Shown here: piece after piece, positions 35,252-45,358 of the stretch
Layout: the number at the start of each line of letters is the position of its first letter
Numbering within the stretch: the first letter of the stretch is position 1
From: Symbiodinium natans
Taxonomy: Eukaryota; Sar; Dinophyceae; Suessiales; Symbiodiniaceae
Direction of reading: 5' to 3'
Length of the DNA: 64,000 nucleotides
Assembly (NCBI GenBank): GCA_905221605.1
Contig: CAJNDS010001857.1
Coordinates: 1 to 64,000 of the forward strand
The notes under the pieces: generated by a model
What the model was told of the DNA's origin: nothing
The model's input: only the letters and a program-made list of their open reading frames with translations
The model's database searches: none
Program-made: the position numbers and the translations under genes

Positions 35252-35351
35252 CTGTGATCCTTGGTAGCCATATTCTACAAAAGGGCACCCTTTTACCAGT
35301 TGGCTACCTTAATATAAGGGAACCTTGAACCAAAGTGCACCACTGGACTAC
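35252..35351 (-). repeat. Introner-like intron, copy 1, with terminal inverted repeats
   Basis: On the minus strand it runs GTAGTCCAGTGG...GGCTACCAAGGATCACAG. With the last exon bases, GATCCTTGGTAG at the left and CTACCAAGGATC at the right form a 12-bp inverted repeat. The interior is homologous to the next intron (34757-34938). An intron with TIRs at its splice sites is what is known for dinoflagellate introners. Confidence 0.65.
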
Positions 35352-35519
35352 CAAGGATCTCCCTCCAGCTCCTTAAGGAGATCAGCCACTTTGGAGCCAC
35401 AAGGAAGAACTTTCGTGGCGTGATGCTCTCCCGTCGCAGCCGCGTGCACCAGCACACGTTGCATGGCGTACAGCCTTTGACGCTCGATCGGCACGCATGC
35501 GCACGCAGGCCCACTCTCC
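35352..35519 (-). CDS. Candidate exon, upstream-most of the minus-strand gene
   Basis: After acceptor GAGTTTCAG the minus strand reads ESGPACACVPIERQRLYAMQ, RVLVHAAATGEHHATKVLPC and GSKVADLLKELEGDP up to donor GTAGTC. It is stop-free, helix-like and in phase with the next exon. No family recognised and no start codon identified; further 5' exons may lie upstream. Confidence 0.5.
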
Positions 35520-35776
35520 CTGAAACTCTGTCTTTTTCAGAGGTGGGTTCCCGCGCAGTTCGGGAATAATCTTACTCCGAATCCCTGAAACCATAAAACC
35601 CCAGAAGTTAGAATCGACATTTCTGGACCCCCATGTCTCTGAAGCCCGTCCTCTTGGTGGTCCAGAAACCATATCACCATGAGGGTACACCCATTCCGGT
35701 GTTGCTTACTCTAAGCCCCAACCTTTAAGCCCGAAACCCTAAACCCTAAACCCAAGAAAGGGGCAAAAGCGTGCCT

Positions 35777-35885
35777 AGTTCATGGTTGGGATCGTCGCAA
35801 GAGTTTAAACTTCCATTCCCTATTGAGGTTTAAGCACCCTTAAACATGAAAAAAAAAGGTTCCCCCACTATGACAAAGGCACCAC
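35777..35885. repeat. Short dispersed element, family B
   Basis: AGTTCATGGTTGGGAT...CCTTAAACATG...CTATGACAAAG. Copies at 36277-36378 and, nested inside a family A element, at 46035-46138. Confidence 0.75.
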
Positions 35886-35944
35886 CAAGCTACCAAGTCC
35901 TGAGAACCGAAGCTCAAGAAACACTGCAGGGGGACTCTGGGATG

Positions 35945-36030
35945 GTCTCTATAGGCTAGGTTGCCCAGTAACCTAGGATTAAAAAGTGTGCCCTTCTTTG
36001 CTTAAGGGGGTTTATAGGGGAACCTAGAGC
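35945..36030. repeat. Short dispersed element, family F
   Basis: CCTAGGATTAAAAAGTGTGC...TTAAGGGGGTTTATAGGGGA then ACCTA. Similar to 10038-10130 and 62868-62978. Confidence 0.7.
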
Positions 36031-36103
36031 CCCCCCAAAAAAAGGAATAAGGGCACTACTGGGCATCCTAGTAGGGCTTCGGCCTTCGGATTTGGGATTC
36101 CGT

Positions 36104-36185
36104 GTTAGGGTTTAGGGTTTAGGGTTTAGGGTTTAGGGTTTAGGGTTTAGGGTTTAGGGTTTAGGGTTTAGGGTTTAGGGTTTGG
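36104..36185. repeat. Interstitial telomere-like array, (TTTAGGG)n
   Basis: About twelve units, ending with TTTGGGG. Confidence 0.97.
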
Positions 36186-36276
36186 GGCTTAAGGGTTGTT
36201 GGATGCAGGGCTTGGGTCGTTGGGGTCCCGCGGTTCAGGCCTGAAGAAGGGCGCCTCTGAGGGCATAGGCTTAAAC

Positions 36277-36378
36277 TAGTTCATGGTGGGGATAATACTA
36301 AACATGCAAATGTATATTCCTTATGGGGTTTAAGTACCCTCAAACATGCAAAATGTTAACCGACTGTGACACAAAGTA
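36277..36378. repeat. Short dispersed element, family B
   Basis: AGTTCATGGTGGGGATAATA...CTCAAACATGCAAAATGTTA...GTGACACAAAGTA. Confidence 0.75.
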
Positions 36379-37383
36379 CAGGGCTTCAAGTAATCAACAA
36401 AATCAATGGTCATGATTTGATAGTGTCACGCCCAGCTTCAAGTAATCAACATAGTCAAATGTTTACAATTTAAAACATGTTAGGCCCATCTAAAAATTTG
36501 GCCTGGAGCTTCAACTTTGAACGGACATGGCGAACTGGGGAAGGGTTCCGGGTTTAGGGTTCAGGGTTTCGAGATCTGAGGTTCAGAGTTGGAGTGCGTG
36601 GTTCGGGGTTTAGGGTTTCGGTTTGGGGTGCCCACTCAACGTTTACATCTCTATGGACGACTAGGGTCAGATGGGGATTATCAACCCGAGGTTAAAAATC
36701 AACCGCAGGTTAAGACCTTAGGGCCTGAGGGGCTTCCAGCCAGTAACCATCTTCCCCTAAGATTAAAATCCCCACAAAAACACAACCCTTGTAGGCCTGT
36801 CGGCCATGACAGGAAGTGTAGGGTACCTACAGATTTCCTATCCATTTTGTGTTGAAGGGGGTGGTTAAATGTTCGTGCCGAGGCCCTAAGCCCTAAACCC
36901 ATGACCTTCAACTGTTCCTCTCGTGCGGCCCAGCGTCCCCCATGGAGCCCCGCGGAACCAAGAACTGGGACCCTACGGCCGAATCGGCCTGGCAGGGGGC
37001 GTAGGGTTTTGGGATCTTAGGGTCACCCGCAAGAAAGCCCAACTAGGATGGCTCTTAAGACCCTCTGAAACATATTCCTGAGTCTGATCCTCTTAAACCC
37101 AGTAAGGGAAAAATAGAAAATATCCCAAGGGCCTACTGAGCCCAAATGTGCAATCCCGAAAGCAATATCTATGCACATTTGTCCCGAGAAAGGGGTTTGG
37201 ATTTCAGCCTCCCGGTAAGTAAATAAACCCTAAATAACCTTCGGGCTCAACATGCCAAGGCCCAAGTTCCAGCCCCCCTTAAGACCTCTAAGTATCATTA
37301 CAATGGGGCCCTGTCATTCTTCTCTGTTGAAGCCACGGGAGCAAAAAACACCTCTTTAGAGCGCCAAGTTAAACAATCCTAAG
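36379..37383. other. Spacer without a supported gene
   Basis: CTTCAAGTAATCAACA occurs twice (36368, 36430). 36937-36992 has a weak plus-strand exon-like frame (PMEPRGTKNWDPTAESAWQ) after an AG. Nothing else recognised. Confidence 0.45.
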
Positions 37384-37486
37384 TTGGGATGTTCCCCCTC
37401 ATGCTCACAGTCCTTCATAGGGATTATAGCACTCCCCCTATGATGATCCCTATTGAGGACTGCTAGTATAAGGGGGAACATCCCAA
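37384..37486. repeat. Short TIR element, family D (best-preserved)
   Basis: Left TTGGGATGTTCCCCCTCATG, right CTAGTATAAGGGGGAACATC then CCAA. The subterminal parts ACAGTCCT and AGGACTG are also inverted. Confidence 0.85.
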
Positions 37487-37732
37487 ATCCTGGTTACCCT
37501 AAACCCTAAACCCTAAACCCTACACCCTAAACTTGGGATCTGCCTCGGCACACTAACAGTCAAACACAGGGTTTTGTACTAAACATCGCGCAATTCCAGC
37601 ACCAGAAAGTCTGATCGAGTTTGGACCTGGCTCAGCAGACGAGATCACACTTTGGGCCTTGGTTTGTGGTCTTTTCTGGTGCTAGTCACTGTGCTCCTGC
37701 TGGTGCTTGTTGATGGTGCCATTGCTTCGTTC

Positions 37733-38217
37733 TGAGCACAAAAAATAGCACCGGAGAAAGCACAATCATGAGCACAAAAAATAGCACCGGAGAAAGCACA
37801 ATCGTGAGCACAAAAAAAAAGCACCGGAGAAAGCACAATCGTGAGCACAAAAAATAGCACCGGAGAAAGCACAATCATGAGCACAAAACATAGCACCGGA
37901 GAAAGCACAATCGTGAGCACAAATCTCTCGAAGACTAGTATACTAGGAGTATCACCGGAAAAAAGCACAATCATGAGCACAAAAAGTAGCACCGGAGAAA
38001 GCACAATCATGAGCACAAAAAAAAGCACCGGAGAAAGCACAATCGTGAGCGCAAAAAATAGCACCGCAGAAAGCACAATCATGAGCACAAAAAGAAGCAC
38101 CGGAGAAAGCACAATCATGAGCACAAAAAGAAGCACCGGAGAAAGCACAATCGTGAGCACAAAAAATAGCACCGGAGAAAGCACAATCTTGAGCACAAAC
38201 AAGAGCACCGGAAAACT
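37733..38217. repeat. 36-bp coding-compatible minisatellite, about 13 units
   Basis: The unit is GAGCACAAAAAATAGCACCG plus GAGAAAGCACAATC(A/G)T, total 36 bp, so all frames stay open. Plus strand encodes a Ser/Thr-rich 12-mer (STKNSTGESTIV); minus strand encodes a hydrophobic 12-mer (VLTIVLSPVLFF). One unit is broken by an insert at 37920-37958. No start codon, partner domain or splice sites decide for either strand, so I do not call a gene. Confidence 0.95.
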
Positions 38218-38418
38218 TCATCACACTCATACATCAGGCCTTCAGGTATGATCATGAGGCACTGAGAAATGTCCAATCTCACGGGTGCTTTATTTTTTGG
38301 GTGTGTTTGTGCTGACCATTAGTGTGCTCGGGCAAGTCATAACCCTAAACCCTAGAAGCCCAAATCCAGGGCCCACAAACCCGACACATAGGCCCGGTTG
38401 CCTCTGGCTCCTCCGCAG

Positions 38419-38485
38419 GGCGACGCCCGAAAAGCCTCGGGGAACAGCTGTGGCCTTAAAGGCGGCCTGGGGACGTTTGAGACCG
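38419..38485 (+). CDS. Candidate exon with telomere-like donor
   Basis: Acceptor CTCCTCCGCAG, open frame ATPEKPRGTAVALKAAWGRL then RP, and a donor supplied by the following TTTAGGG array (G|GTTTAGGG). Unknown protein. Splice context is good, length only 67 nt. Confidence 0.4.
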
Positions 38486-38754
38486 GTTTAGGGTTTAGGG
38501 ATTAGGGTTTAGGGTTTAGGGTTCAGGGTTTGGGGTTAAGGGAGTTTCGCCCCTGCAGGTTTAGTTTCACAAGGATGTTGTGTTTAGGGCGTAGCAGGGG
38601 GGGAGGAGGGGGTAGGGTTCTTTTCGGCCTGTGCTTATGGGGCTCATTTATGGTTTACAGAGTTTGCGGGCTCAAGCCTTGATGGGTCTTGGGGTGGTAC
38701 ACCAACAACACTTCACTCACTGAAGCTAGATCACTCATAGACACCCAAAACCCC

Positions 38755-39245
38755 TGATGACCTGAACCCCAGCCCTAAACCCTAAACCCTAAACCCTAAG
38801 CCCTCAACCCATGAAGCCTTGAACCCAAAAGCAACCCTCAAACCTAACCCTTGAACTCCAAAATCAACCCCCAACCCTAAATCCTCAACCATAAACCCTT
38901 GAACTCCAAAAGCAGCCCTAAACCCTAAACCCTAAACCCTGCACCCTAAACCCGTTGAAACCCTAAACCCTGGTCTCCCTTTCAGGTCCCTGCCAGGAGA
39001 ACCAGCCCTGCTGCTGCGTCTCCTCTTTAGGGTTTAGGTCTTCACGGCTTAGGGTCAGGGTTCAGGTTTCGCAACATAAGCCCCAAAACCCTAAACCCTA
39101 AACCCTAAACCCTAAACCCCAAACCCTAAACCCTAAACCCTAAACCCTAAACCCTAAACCCTAAACCTTAAACCCAAAACCCTAAAACCCAAACCCTAGA
39201 CCCTAGACCCTAGACCCTAAACCCTAAACCCTAAACCCTGAACCC
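38755..39245. repeat. Dense CCCTAAA region with variant blocks
   Basis: Arrays at 38770-38800, 38920-38960 and 39085-39240 in CCCTAAA orientation, with ACCCTAG, CCCAAA and CCTTAAA variants, broken by one TTTAGGG stretch near 39025. Confidence 0.9.
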
Positions 39246-39372
39246 TAAAGAAAGTTCTTGGGATGCCCTAAGCCCTAGACCCTGACCTCCACAGTTCCGG
39301 AAACCCTAAACGGACTTTGCGGGGCTGCCGTTCTAAGGAGTGCCAAAAATCCTAAGCCCCCGCCCCCCACAA

Positions 39373-39424
39373 ACTAACCCTAAACCCTAAACCCTAAACC
39401 CTAAGCCCTAAACCCTAAACCCTG
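39373..39424. repeat. Interstitial telomere-like array, (CCCTAAA)n
   Basis: About seven units, one AAGCCCT variant. Confidence 0.94.
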
Positions 39425-39482
39425 AACCGCAGGGTTTTAGGGATGCCAACTCTCCCAAACGCTTCTCTGCTTTGAGCGGCAG

Positions 39483-39566
39483 ATGTGAAGATGTCGCAGC
39501 CCGAAGCCCCATGCGGAAGAACCTGGGAGCCTTATAAACGCCAAGGCCGAAGAAGCTCCACATGCG
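39483..39566 (+). CDS. Candidate exon with telomere-like donor
   Basis: After acceptor GAGCGGCAG the plus strand reads VKMSQPEAPCGRTWEPYKRQ and GRRSSTC, and the donor is the start of the following array (GTTTAGGG). MSQPEAP resembles the MSDTPEAP text of the dispersed 55-bp repeat at 49266, 49915 and 51050. Unknown function. Confidence 0.4.
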
Positions 39567-39589
39567 GTTTAGGGTTTATGGTTTGGGAG

Positions 39590-40060
39590 TTTAGGGTTAG
39601 GGGTTTAGGGTTTGGGGTTAGGGTTTAGGGTTTAGGGTTTAGGGTTTAGGGATTAGGGATTAGGGTTTAGGGTTTCGGGTTTGGGGTTTGGGGTAGCCCT
39701 CCCAATCTTTCGAAGTCCTCGGGCGGCCCTGGTAGCAGCCCAGGCCTGATCGGAGCAGCCCTAAACCCTAAACCCTAAACCCTGAACCCTAAACCCTAAA
39801 CCCTAAGCCCTAAACCCTAAACCCTAAAACCCTAAACCTAAAACCGTGAAGTTTAGAGCTTTGGGCCCGGACCTTGCTGGGGATTTAAGGGTTTAGGGGC
39901 TCGCGGAGCGGGAAGATGTCTTCGGACGTAAGATTCAGGTTTTAGCACTTAAGGTCCAAGGTTTAGGGCTTGGTTTCGAGTTTGGGCTTAGGGTTCAGGG
40001 TTCAGGGTTCAGGGTTTAGGGTTTAGGGTTTAGGGTTTAGTAGGGTTCAGGGTTTAGGCT
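39590..40060. repeat. Alternating-orientation telomere-like arrays
   Basis: TTTAGGG at 39590-39690, CCCTAAA at 39759-39840, TTTAGGG/TTCAGGG at 39980-40060. Two strand switches occur within 470 bp. Confidence 0.93.
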
Positions 40061-40091
40061 TCATAGGGAGGGCTCCTAAGGTGCAGATCAG

Positions 40092-40107
40092 GCCATTTTG
40101 CCTCAAG
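40092..40107 (+). promoter_or_regulatory. Possible dinoflagellate spliced-leader relic
   Basis: GCCATTTTGCCTCAAG matches the last 16 bases of the DinoSL exon (GCCATTTTGGCTCAAG) at 15 positions and is followed by GTATG, as a leader exon would be by its splice donor. The leader's 5' CCGTA is absent. It may be a relic from a retroposed mRNA or a degenerate SL RNA gene; chance cannot be excluded without context. Confidence 0.4.
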
Positions 40108-40402
40108 GTATGACAACCCAGTAGGCGAAAGCGCTTGCCGAAGAGAAGGGATCCTTGGGGTTGAGCGCCTCTTTGTAGTTTGTGGAGATGGGAAACTACA
40201 TTCCCAGAAGCAGCCTTATGAAGAAAGGTGCCAGAAGCCACCAACTCAACCCTGAGCCCGCCAGAAGCCCCTTAAGGCTCAGGCTTCAGGCTCTGTACCT
40301 AAGAGTTCAGTGGCACATGGCCTCCTTAATTTGAAGGTGTGGCGGCGTATCCCACAGCAATGCTGGCAAAGATCTTGAGTCCTAGATGGACCATCATCAT
40401 AC

Positions 40403-40504
40403 TTACAGGTTCATGGGTAGTTAAGAGTGGCTGGAGGTTCATAGGTAGCTATAAGTAGGGTTATAGGTTCCCATGAACCTTCAAGTACCCATGAAGCTCC
40501 AAGT
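40403..40504. repeat. Short TIR element, family C, with internal duplication
   Basis: The left end is duplicated (AGGTTCATGGGTAGTTAAGA, then GGAGGTTCATAGGTAGCTAT) and the right end is duplicated too (CCCATGAACCTTCAAG, CCCATGAAGCTCCAAG). This is consistent with one element inserted in another. Confidence 0.7.
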
Positions 40505-40605
40505 GAGGGTTTCTGAAATTAGGGGGTACCTGATTGGGGCCTGATTATAAGGAATCCTACTATTCGTGGGTCTAAACCCTAAACCCTAAACCCTAAACTC
40601 TAAAG

Positions 40606-40680
40606 CTCAACAACGCGACGTCTGCTGGCCCGAGTGGCGATCCGAACTCTCCCGTGCCGGCGGCCCTGAACCGCAAGGGA
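40606..40680 (+). CDS. Candidate exon bounded on both sides by telomere-like DNA
   Basis: CCCTAAACTCTAAAG supplies the acceptor and GTTTAGGG the donor. In between, 25 codons read LNNATSAGPSGDPNSPVPAA then LNRKG without a stop. The Pro/Ala/Ser-rich peptide has no recognised domain. It is the clearest case where both intron ends would derive from the telomere-like repeat. Confidence 0.4.
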
Positions 40681-41126
40681 GTTTAGGGTTTACTTATTAA
40701 ATACTAGTCGCATTCCCTTGTGGTCCCTTCATAAATATACCATAGTTTGGGGGCTTCTCCTTTTGCCCCTAAACTACTTACAACCCCCCCCCCGGGCCGC
40801 CTCATACCTGCCCTTGAATTCTCTCAACTCTCAGACCTAAGCTCTTAGCTCTCCAACGGTTTTTTCGGGGATCATGGGTATTTGCCGTATTTCATAGGTC
40901 GCTGCGTGGACTCTTTGGCGCCTTCGAGCTTATAGGGTTTAGGCTCTACCTGGACCCCCCAACATATGTAGAAACAGCCCGAAACAGTTGCGTTCATAGG
41001 GATTTGGGGCTGACTTGGGGCCAGGACCCCAGTTTCTATGTGGTCCGTCCCCACCCTGAACCCTAAGCTCGAAGTATCTACAATGTAGGCATGTGGCGTT
41101 CATTGACCAAGGCTTTGAAAGGTACC

Positions 41127-41281
41127 CTACTTGGAGGTTCAGGGTACTTAGTAACTATTAGTAACTCATTAGAAGTGTAGTTATCGTCCACATATAAGCC
41201 TCTTAAGTACGCTAATAGGGCTAAAACTGGGCTATAAGTACAGTGATAACTGGGTGACTAAGTACTCTGAACCTCGAAGTA
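41127..41281. repeat. Short TIR element, family A (best-preserved)
   Basis: Left CTACTTGGAGGTTCAGGGTA, right GACTAAGTACTCTGAACCTC then GAAGTA; interior CATATAAGCCTCTTAAGTAC. Confidence 0.85.
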
Positions 41282-41697
41282 AACCCCAAACCTACGATGC
41301 CGGTCTGCGAGGGTGTCCCTTCGGAGTACCGAAAAGTTAAGCCGGAAAGGCTGAAGAATGCCAGTGAATTCTACGCCTATCGTTGTGCCCTGGAAGCCCT
41401 ACAGAATAATATAGGGGTTGGAGAATCGTTGCTAATAATACTCCCCTGTGCAAACCCAAAACCGTAAACCACCCAAAGAGCCGAATTTCCCTTAACTAAG
41501 GAATATTCCTTAAATCATAATAAGGGTCCCTTCTATAATTTAAGGTGTATGCCTTAATTAAGGGGTATTGGGCTCTCTTGGCCCTGAAGCCAAAGTGGCC
41601 TCATGGAGTTTCCGGGAAGCGGTAGGAGCGGAGGACCGCCCTGAGCAGCGTCTTCGTCGGTGGAGGAAGGGCCCTAGACCCTGCACCCTAACACCCT

Positions 41698-41745
41698 AGG
41701 GTTTAGGGTTTAGGGTTTAGGGTTTAGGGTTTAGGGTTTAGGGCA
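41698..41745. repeat. Interstitial telomere-like array, (TTTAGGG)n
   Basis: Six units, then a reversed CCTTAAACCCTAAAC stretch. Confidence 0.94.
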
Positions 41746-41899
41746 ACCTTAAACCCTAAACTTGAAAAAACACACGGTAACAACCACAAGCTTCACCCTA
41801 AAACCCTAAGTTCAAACCTCCATCCATCTGCAAACGTACGGGCAGAGGCTGGGCCACGGGCAGGGAGTCCGGCAGTGGGGGGTCCGACCTGCCAGGGTT

Positions 41900-42300
41900 C
41901 AGGGCATAGGGCCTAAGAATTTCAACGAAGAACTACCAAAAGAAGAACGACCAGTTCTCAAATGCTAACTATGAACTGCGATCTAGCCGTTGCTACATAG
42001 TAGAATACAGCAGCTTCTAACAAGCGAACGTGCCCAGCAACTTAAGCAGCTAATTCGCTGCCTACAACCTACTCTTGGCAAACTCCAGTGCCGCTACTAC
42101 GTATCATTATATTATTCTATGTTTTGATACTGTAGTACTAAATTGGTATATCAAGAATATATTAATATGTTCCTAGACGAAGAACATCCCGGAGAAGAAC
42201 AGTCGACAGCACTTTACTGCAGAACGGCGCCGCCACGGCGCAGCCACGGCCTAGCCCCAAGAAGGTACTCTTACACCCAAGGAAGGGTAAATAGTAGGTG
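41900..42300. other. AT-richer spacer free of telomere-like DNA
   Basis: About 400 bp without heptamers, bordered by GAAGAACTACC/GAAGAACGACC (41927-41952) and GAAGAACATCC/GAAGAACAGTC (42180-42204). No long open frame. The similar borders suggest an unclassified inserted element. Confidence 0.5.
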
Positions 42301-42679
42301 CCCTCCCTAAACCCTAAACCCTAAACCCTAAACCCTAAACCCTAAACCCCCGAACTAGCACATGAAACTGGAGCCGGCAATCCGGTGGGCTGTGCCTGGG
42401 TGGTGTGCATCGGTGAGGGCAGGCCGGACGCCTAACCAACTCTTGCGGTTTTTGGGGGTTCAGGGCTTTTAGGGCTTCAGGGAGTTTGGTTATTCTGCAG
42501 GTATTCTGTTTCTTAAGTTGAGTCGATAGTCTTTAGTTTCTTGGGGGGGGCTTTGTGGGGGGGCTTTGCGGGGGGGCTCGGCGGGGCGGGGGGGAGGGTT
42601 CATGGGGTCCAGGGGTCAATCCAAACCCTCAAGGCAAAGCGAGTACTGCCTTTTTGTGTAGCTTATTACAATTTGAACC

Positions 42680-42752
42680 GTTTAGGGTTTAGGGTTTAGG
42701 GTTTAGGGTTTAGGGTTTAGGGTTTAGGGTTTAGGGTTTAGGGTTTAGGGTT
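42680..42752. repeat. Interstitial telomere-like array, (TTTAGGG)n
   Basis: About ten to eleven perfect units. Confidence 0.97.
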
Positions 42753-43806
42753 GAACCAAACACCCCACAAGCACCCATCTCCTTGACTTGAGCCCTGAAA
42801 CCTCTCGTGTGCCATTATAACCGTGCGGGCGGAGGGGGGGCCGCGTAAACCCTTTTAAGCCTGAAACCCTGGTACGCTCTTTGGGTTTAGGAGTTGACGG
42901 CGTGCTGTCTAGGCTTTCGGGTTGATGGTTTAGGGTTTGGATCGGATAAGGCTTTAGAGATATGGTCAGTTCTCAAAATTAGGGTCCCCTTTTGGGCACC
43001 CTAAATAAGAAGGGCAGCCTAATAATAAGGACCCCCCAAAACCACCATGATTTAGAGAAATCACCATATATTATGAACCTGAGTAACAGGCCCCTTGTGT
43101 AAACTAAGCCCTAAGCCCTAAGCCCTAAACCCTAAACCCTAAACCCTCATCACTGGCGCCTGGCCCTGTGTAAGCTGCCGGGAAGCTACCTGCAGCTCCA
43201 ACGGCTGACGCCATGGGCAGCTCGATTCGGGGGTTTACGAAAATAAGGGTGCCCTCATGTAGTTAAGTCCCCCCAGATAGTGGGCTTCCCTTATATAAAC
43301 AGGACCCCAATAAGGTACCCTTAATTTCGGAAACTCCCATCTCCCACAAAGGCTCAGGTTTGAAAGGATGCTGGGGGTTAAGGATGCCTTAAAAACGTGA
43401 CGGCGCCCTCGTTCCTCATCTCCTGCCAACCCTGGCGGTCTCCCTCCACTCAACAAGTAAGCCCTGAATACCCTAAACCCTAAACCCCGAAACCCTAGAC
43501 AGCAATCCTAACTCCGAAACCCTAAACCCTGCACCCCTGAACCCTAAACTGGGTCCGAACCTCTTTAACTTCGGATGCCAAAAGAAATACTGGGAGGTTC
43601 AGGGGGTGATCGTAAGTAGAGCTCTTGTGGGCTCTGGCTTCAACGACAACTGCGTCTAGCTATAGGTGCCCCACAGTACTTCTAGCCCCCTCTGTTTACC
43701 GCCCACGAACCTCCGACCCTAAACCCTAAACCCTGAACCCTAGACCCTAAATCCTAAACCCTAAACATTCTGAACACCTAAGTTCTAAACCCTAAACCTA
43801 AACCCT

Positions 43807-43855
43807 GAACCCTAAACCCTAAACCCTAAACCCTAAACCCTAAACCCTAAACCTC
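43807..43855. repeat. Interstitial telomere-like array, (CCCTAAA)n
   Basis: About seven units, preceded by degenerate ones from 43718. Confidence 0.94.
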
Positions 43856-43931
43856 AATCAAACCCGGACATCGACCAGGCACGGGTGTGCCGCGGCCAGA
43901 CATTGGTGGCCCGCCCGTCCTGAGAAAGCTG

Positions 43932-44056
43932 CTTGAAGGTTCATGGGTAGTTATAAGTAGGGCGATAAGTAGGGCGATGTGTACCCGCAAATATGGTTCA
44001 TGTGTAGACTTATCCTGCTTCCAGCCCTACTAATAGCTACCCGTGAACCTTCATGT
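43932..44056. repeat. Short TIR element, family C
   Basis: Left CTTGAAGGTTCATGGGTAGT, right ACCCGTGAACCTTCATG; internal tandem AAGTAGGGCGAT copies. Confidence 0.82.
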
Positions 44057-44926
44057 GCGGGGTTTTTGGGGTTTTGGGTAAGGATCGACCACTTGAGAAG
44101 GCTTACTTGAAGTTCCATGAGTCTTTAGGCAGGGTTGTGCGCAGGCCCACTGCATCGGCAACCTCAATAAAAGTGCAAAATCGCACACGCAACCCTCAGT
44201 GAGGATCGCTGCTGTGAGGACCTAATCGTTGCGATGCGATCATCCAACACCCTCAGCCTAAACCCTAAACCACCAAAAGCACGACAGACTAGAGCTTCAG
44301 GGTGTGGCGTGGCGTAAACAAGGGGGTTAGGTATAAGCCTTCTGGCCACCCTCTTCTGTTGCAGGGTTTAGGGTTCGGGGTTTCGGGGCATTTTGTTTGA
44401 TGGATTCGGGGCAATATGCCAACCATCTACTCACGAGCCATTACCAGAACTTCTTAAGCCTACGAGCCTCCGCACACAGAACCCAGCACGCGGGGTACCC
44501 CGAACCCTGCTGTATTGCCTTTCTGGACAATATCACTGTGATTCTTATTCCAATTTTGACCTTTTACAATTGTCACTAGAATTCCGAAGTATGACGGTTA
44601 GATTACTTTTTAATGCGAGCATTGCGAGCATTCAGCCCTGAACCTGAAACCCAGCACCAGGAAGATTTCGGGCCTTCGTTTAAGGACTCTTCTAGTACTA
44701 CACGCGAATGAAAAACCGATTAAGCCCGCTCGTATTACTAGTAAACCTATGATTTGGCACCAGTAAATCCTAAACCCTAAACCCTAAACCCATAAATCCT
44801 AAACCCTAAACCCTTAAGCTGCAGTCGCGTTGCGGGGGCAGGACCTGTTCCGTGGGCCACTGGGAGCCAAACTGCATTGAGCCCACCTCCGTAGCTCTGC
44901 ATTCCGGTGCTTTGCTTAAGGGCTTA
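44057..44926. other. Spacer without a supported gene
   Basis: Short CCCTAAA runs near 44770-44815. The plus-strand frame 44393-44641 has no recognised domain. Confidence 0.45.
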
Positions 44927-45052
44927 GGGCTTAGGGCTTAGGGCTTAGGGCTTAGGGCTTAGGGCTTAGGGCTTAGGGTTTAGGGTTTAGGGTTTAGGGT
45001 TTAGGGTTTAGGTTTTAGGGTTTAGGGCTTAGGGTTTAAGGCTTAGAGTTGA
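44927..45052. repeat. (GGGCTTA)n variant block joined to (TTTAGGG)n
   Basis: About nine GGGCTTA units followed by about six TTTAGGG units and mixed ones. Sharp switch between homogeneous variants. Confidence 0.95.
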
Positions 45053-45258
45053 GTTTGGGAGGTCAGGGCAAAAGAGTTAAAACCCTAAACCCCTTTGTGG
45101 CAGGGGCTTTGGGTTGGCTGGGTTTCGGGGCTTTGGGTCTAGGCCTTAGGGCACACTGCAGCCCCGATGAGATTGGGCACCCAACATGTCGCCGCCACGA
45201 AAACTCTTAACCCTTTCACCCCTTCAGAACAGCATGGAGGCCCAAGTTCGCAGAGTTT

Positions 45259-45322
45259 GGGTTTAGGGTTTAGGGTTTAGGGTTTAGGGTTCAGGGTTCA
45301 GGGTTCAGGGTTCAGGGTTCAG
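45259..45322. repeat. (TTTAGGG)n switching to (TTCAGGG)n
   Basis: Four TTTAGGG units then about five TTCAGGG units. Confidence 0.93.
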
Positions 45323-45358
45323 CGAAACAGGCTGACAAGGGCATTTGGGTCGCTGAAA

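Noticed and set aside
37645-38208. Hydrophobic multi-pass membrane protein on minus
   Set aside because: The hydrophobic 12-mer is produced mechanically by the 36-bp unit; no other support.
37733-38217. CRISPR-like array (36-bp repeats)
   Set aside because: Units are directly adjacent with no spacers; a eukaryotic minisatellite.
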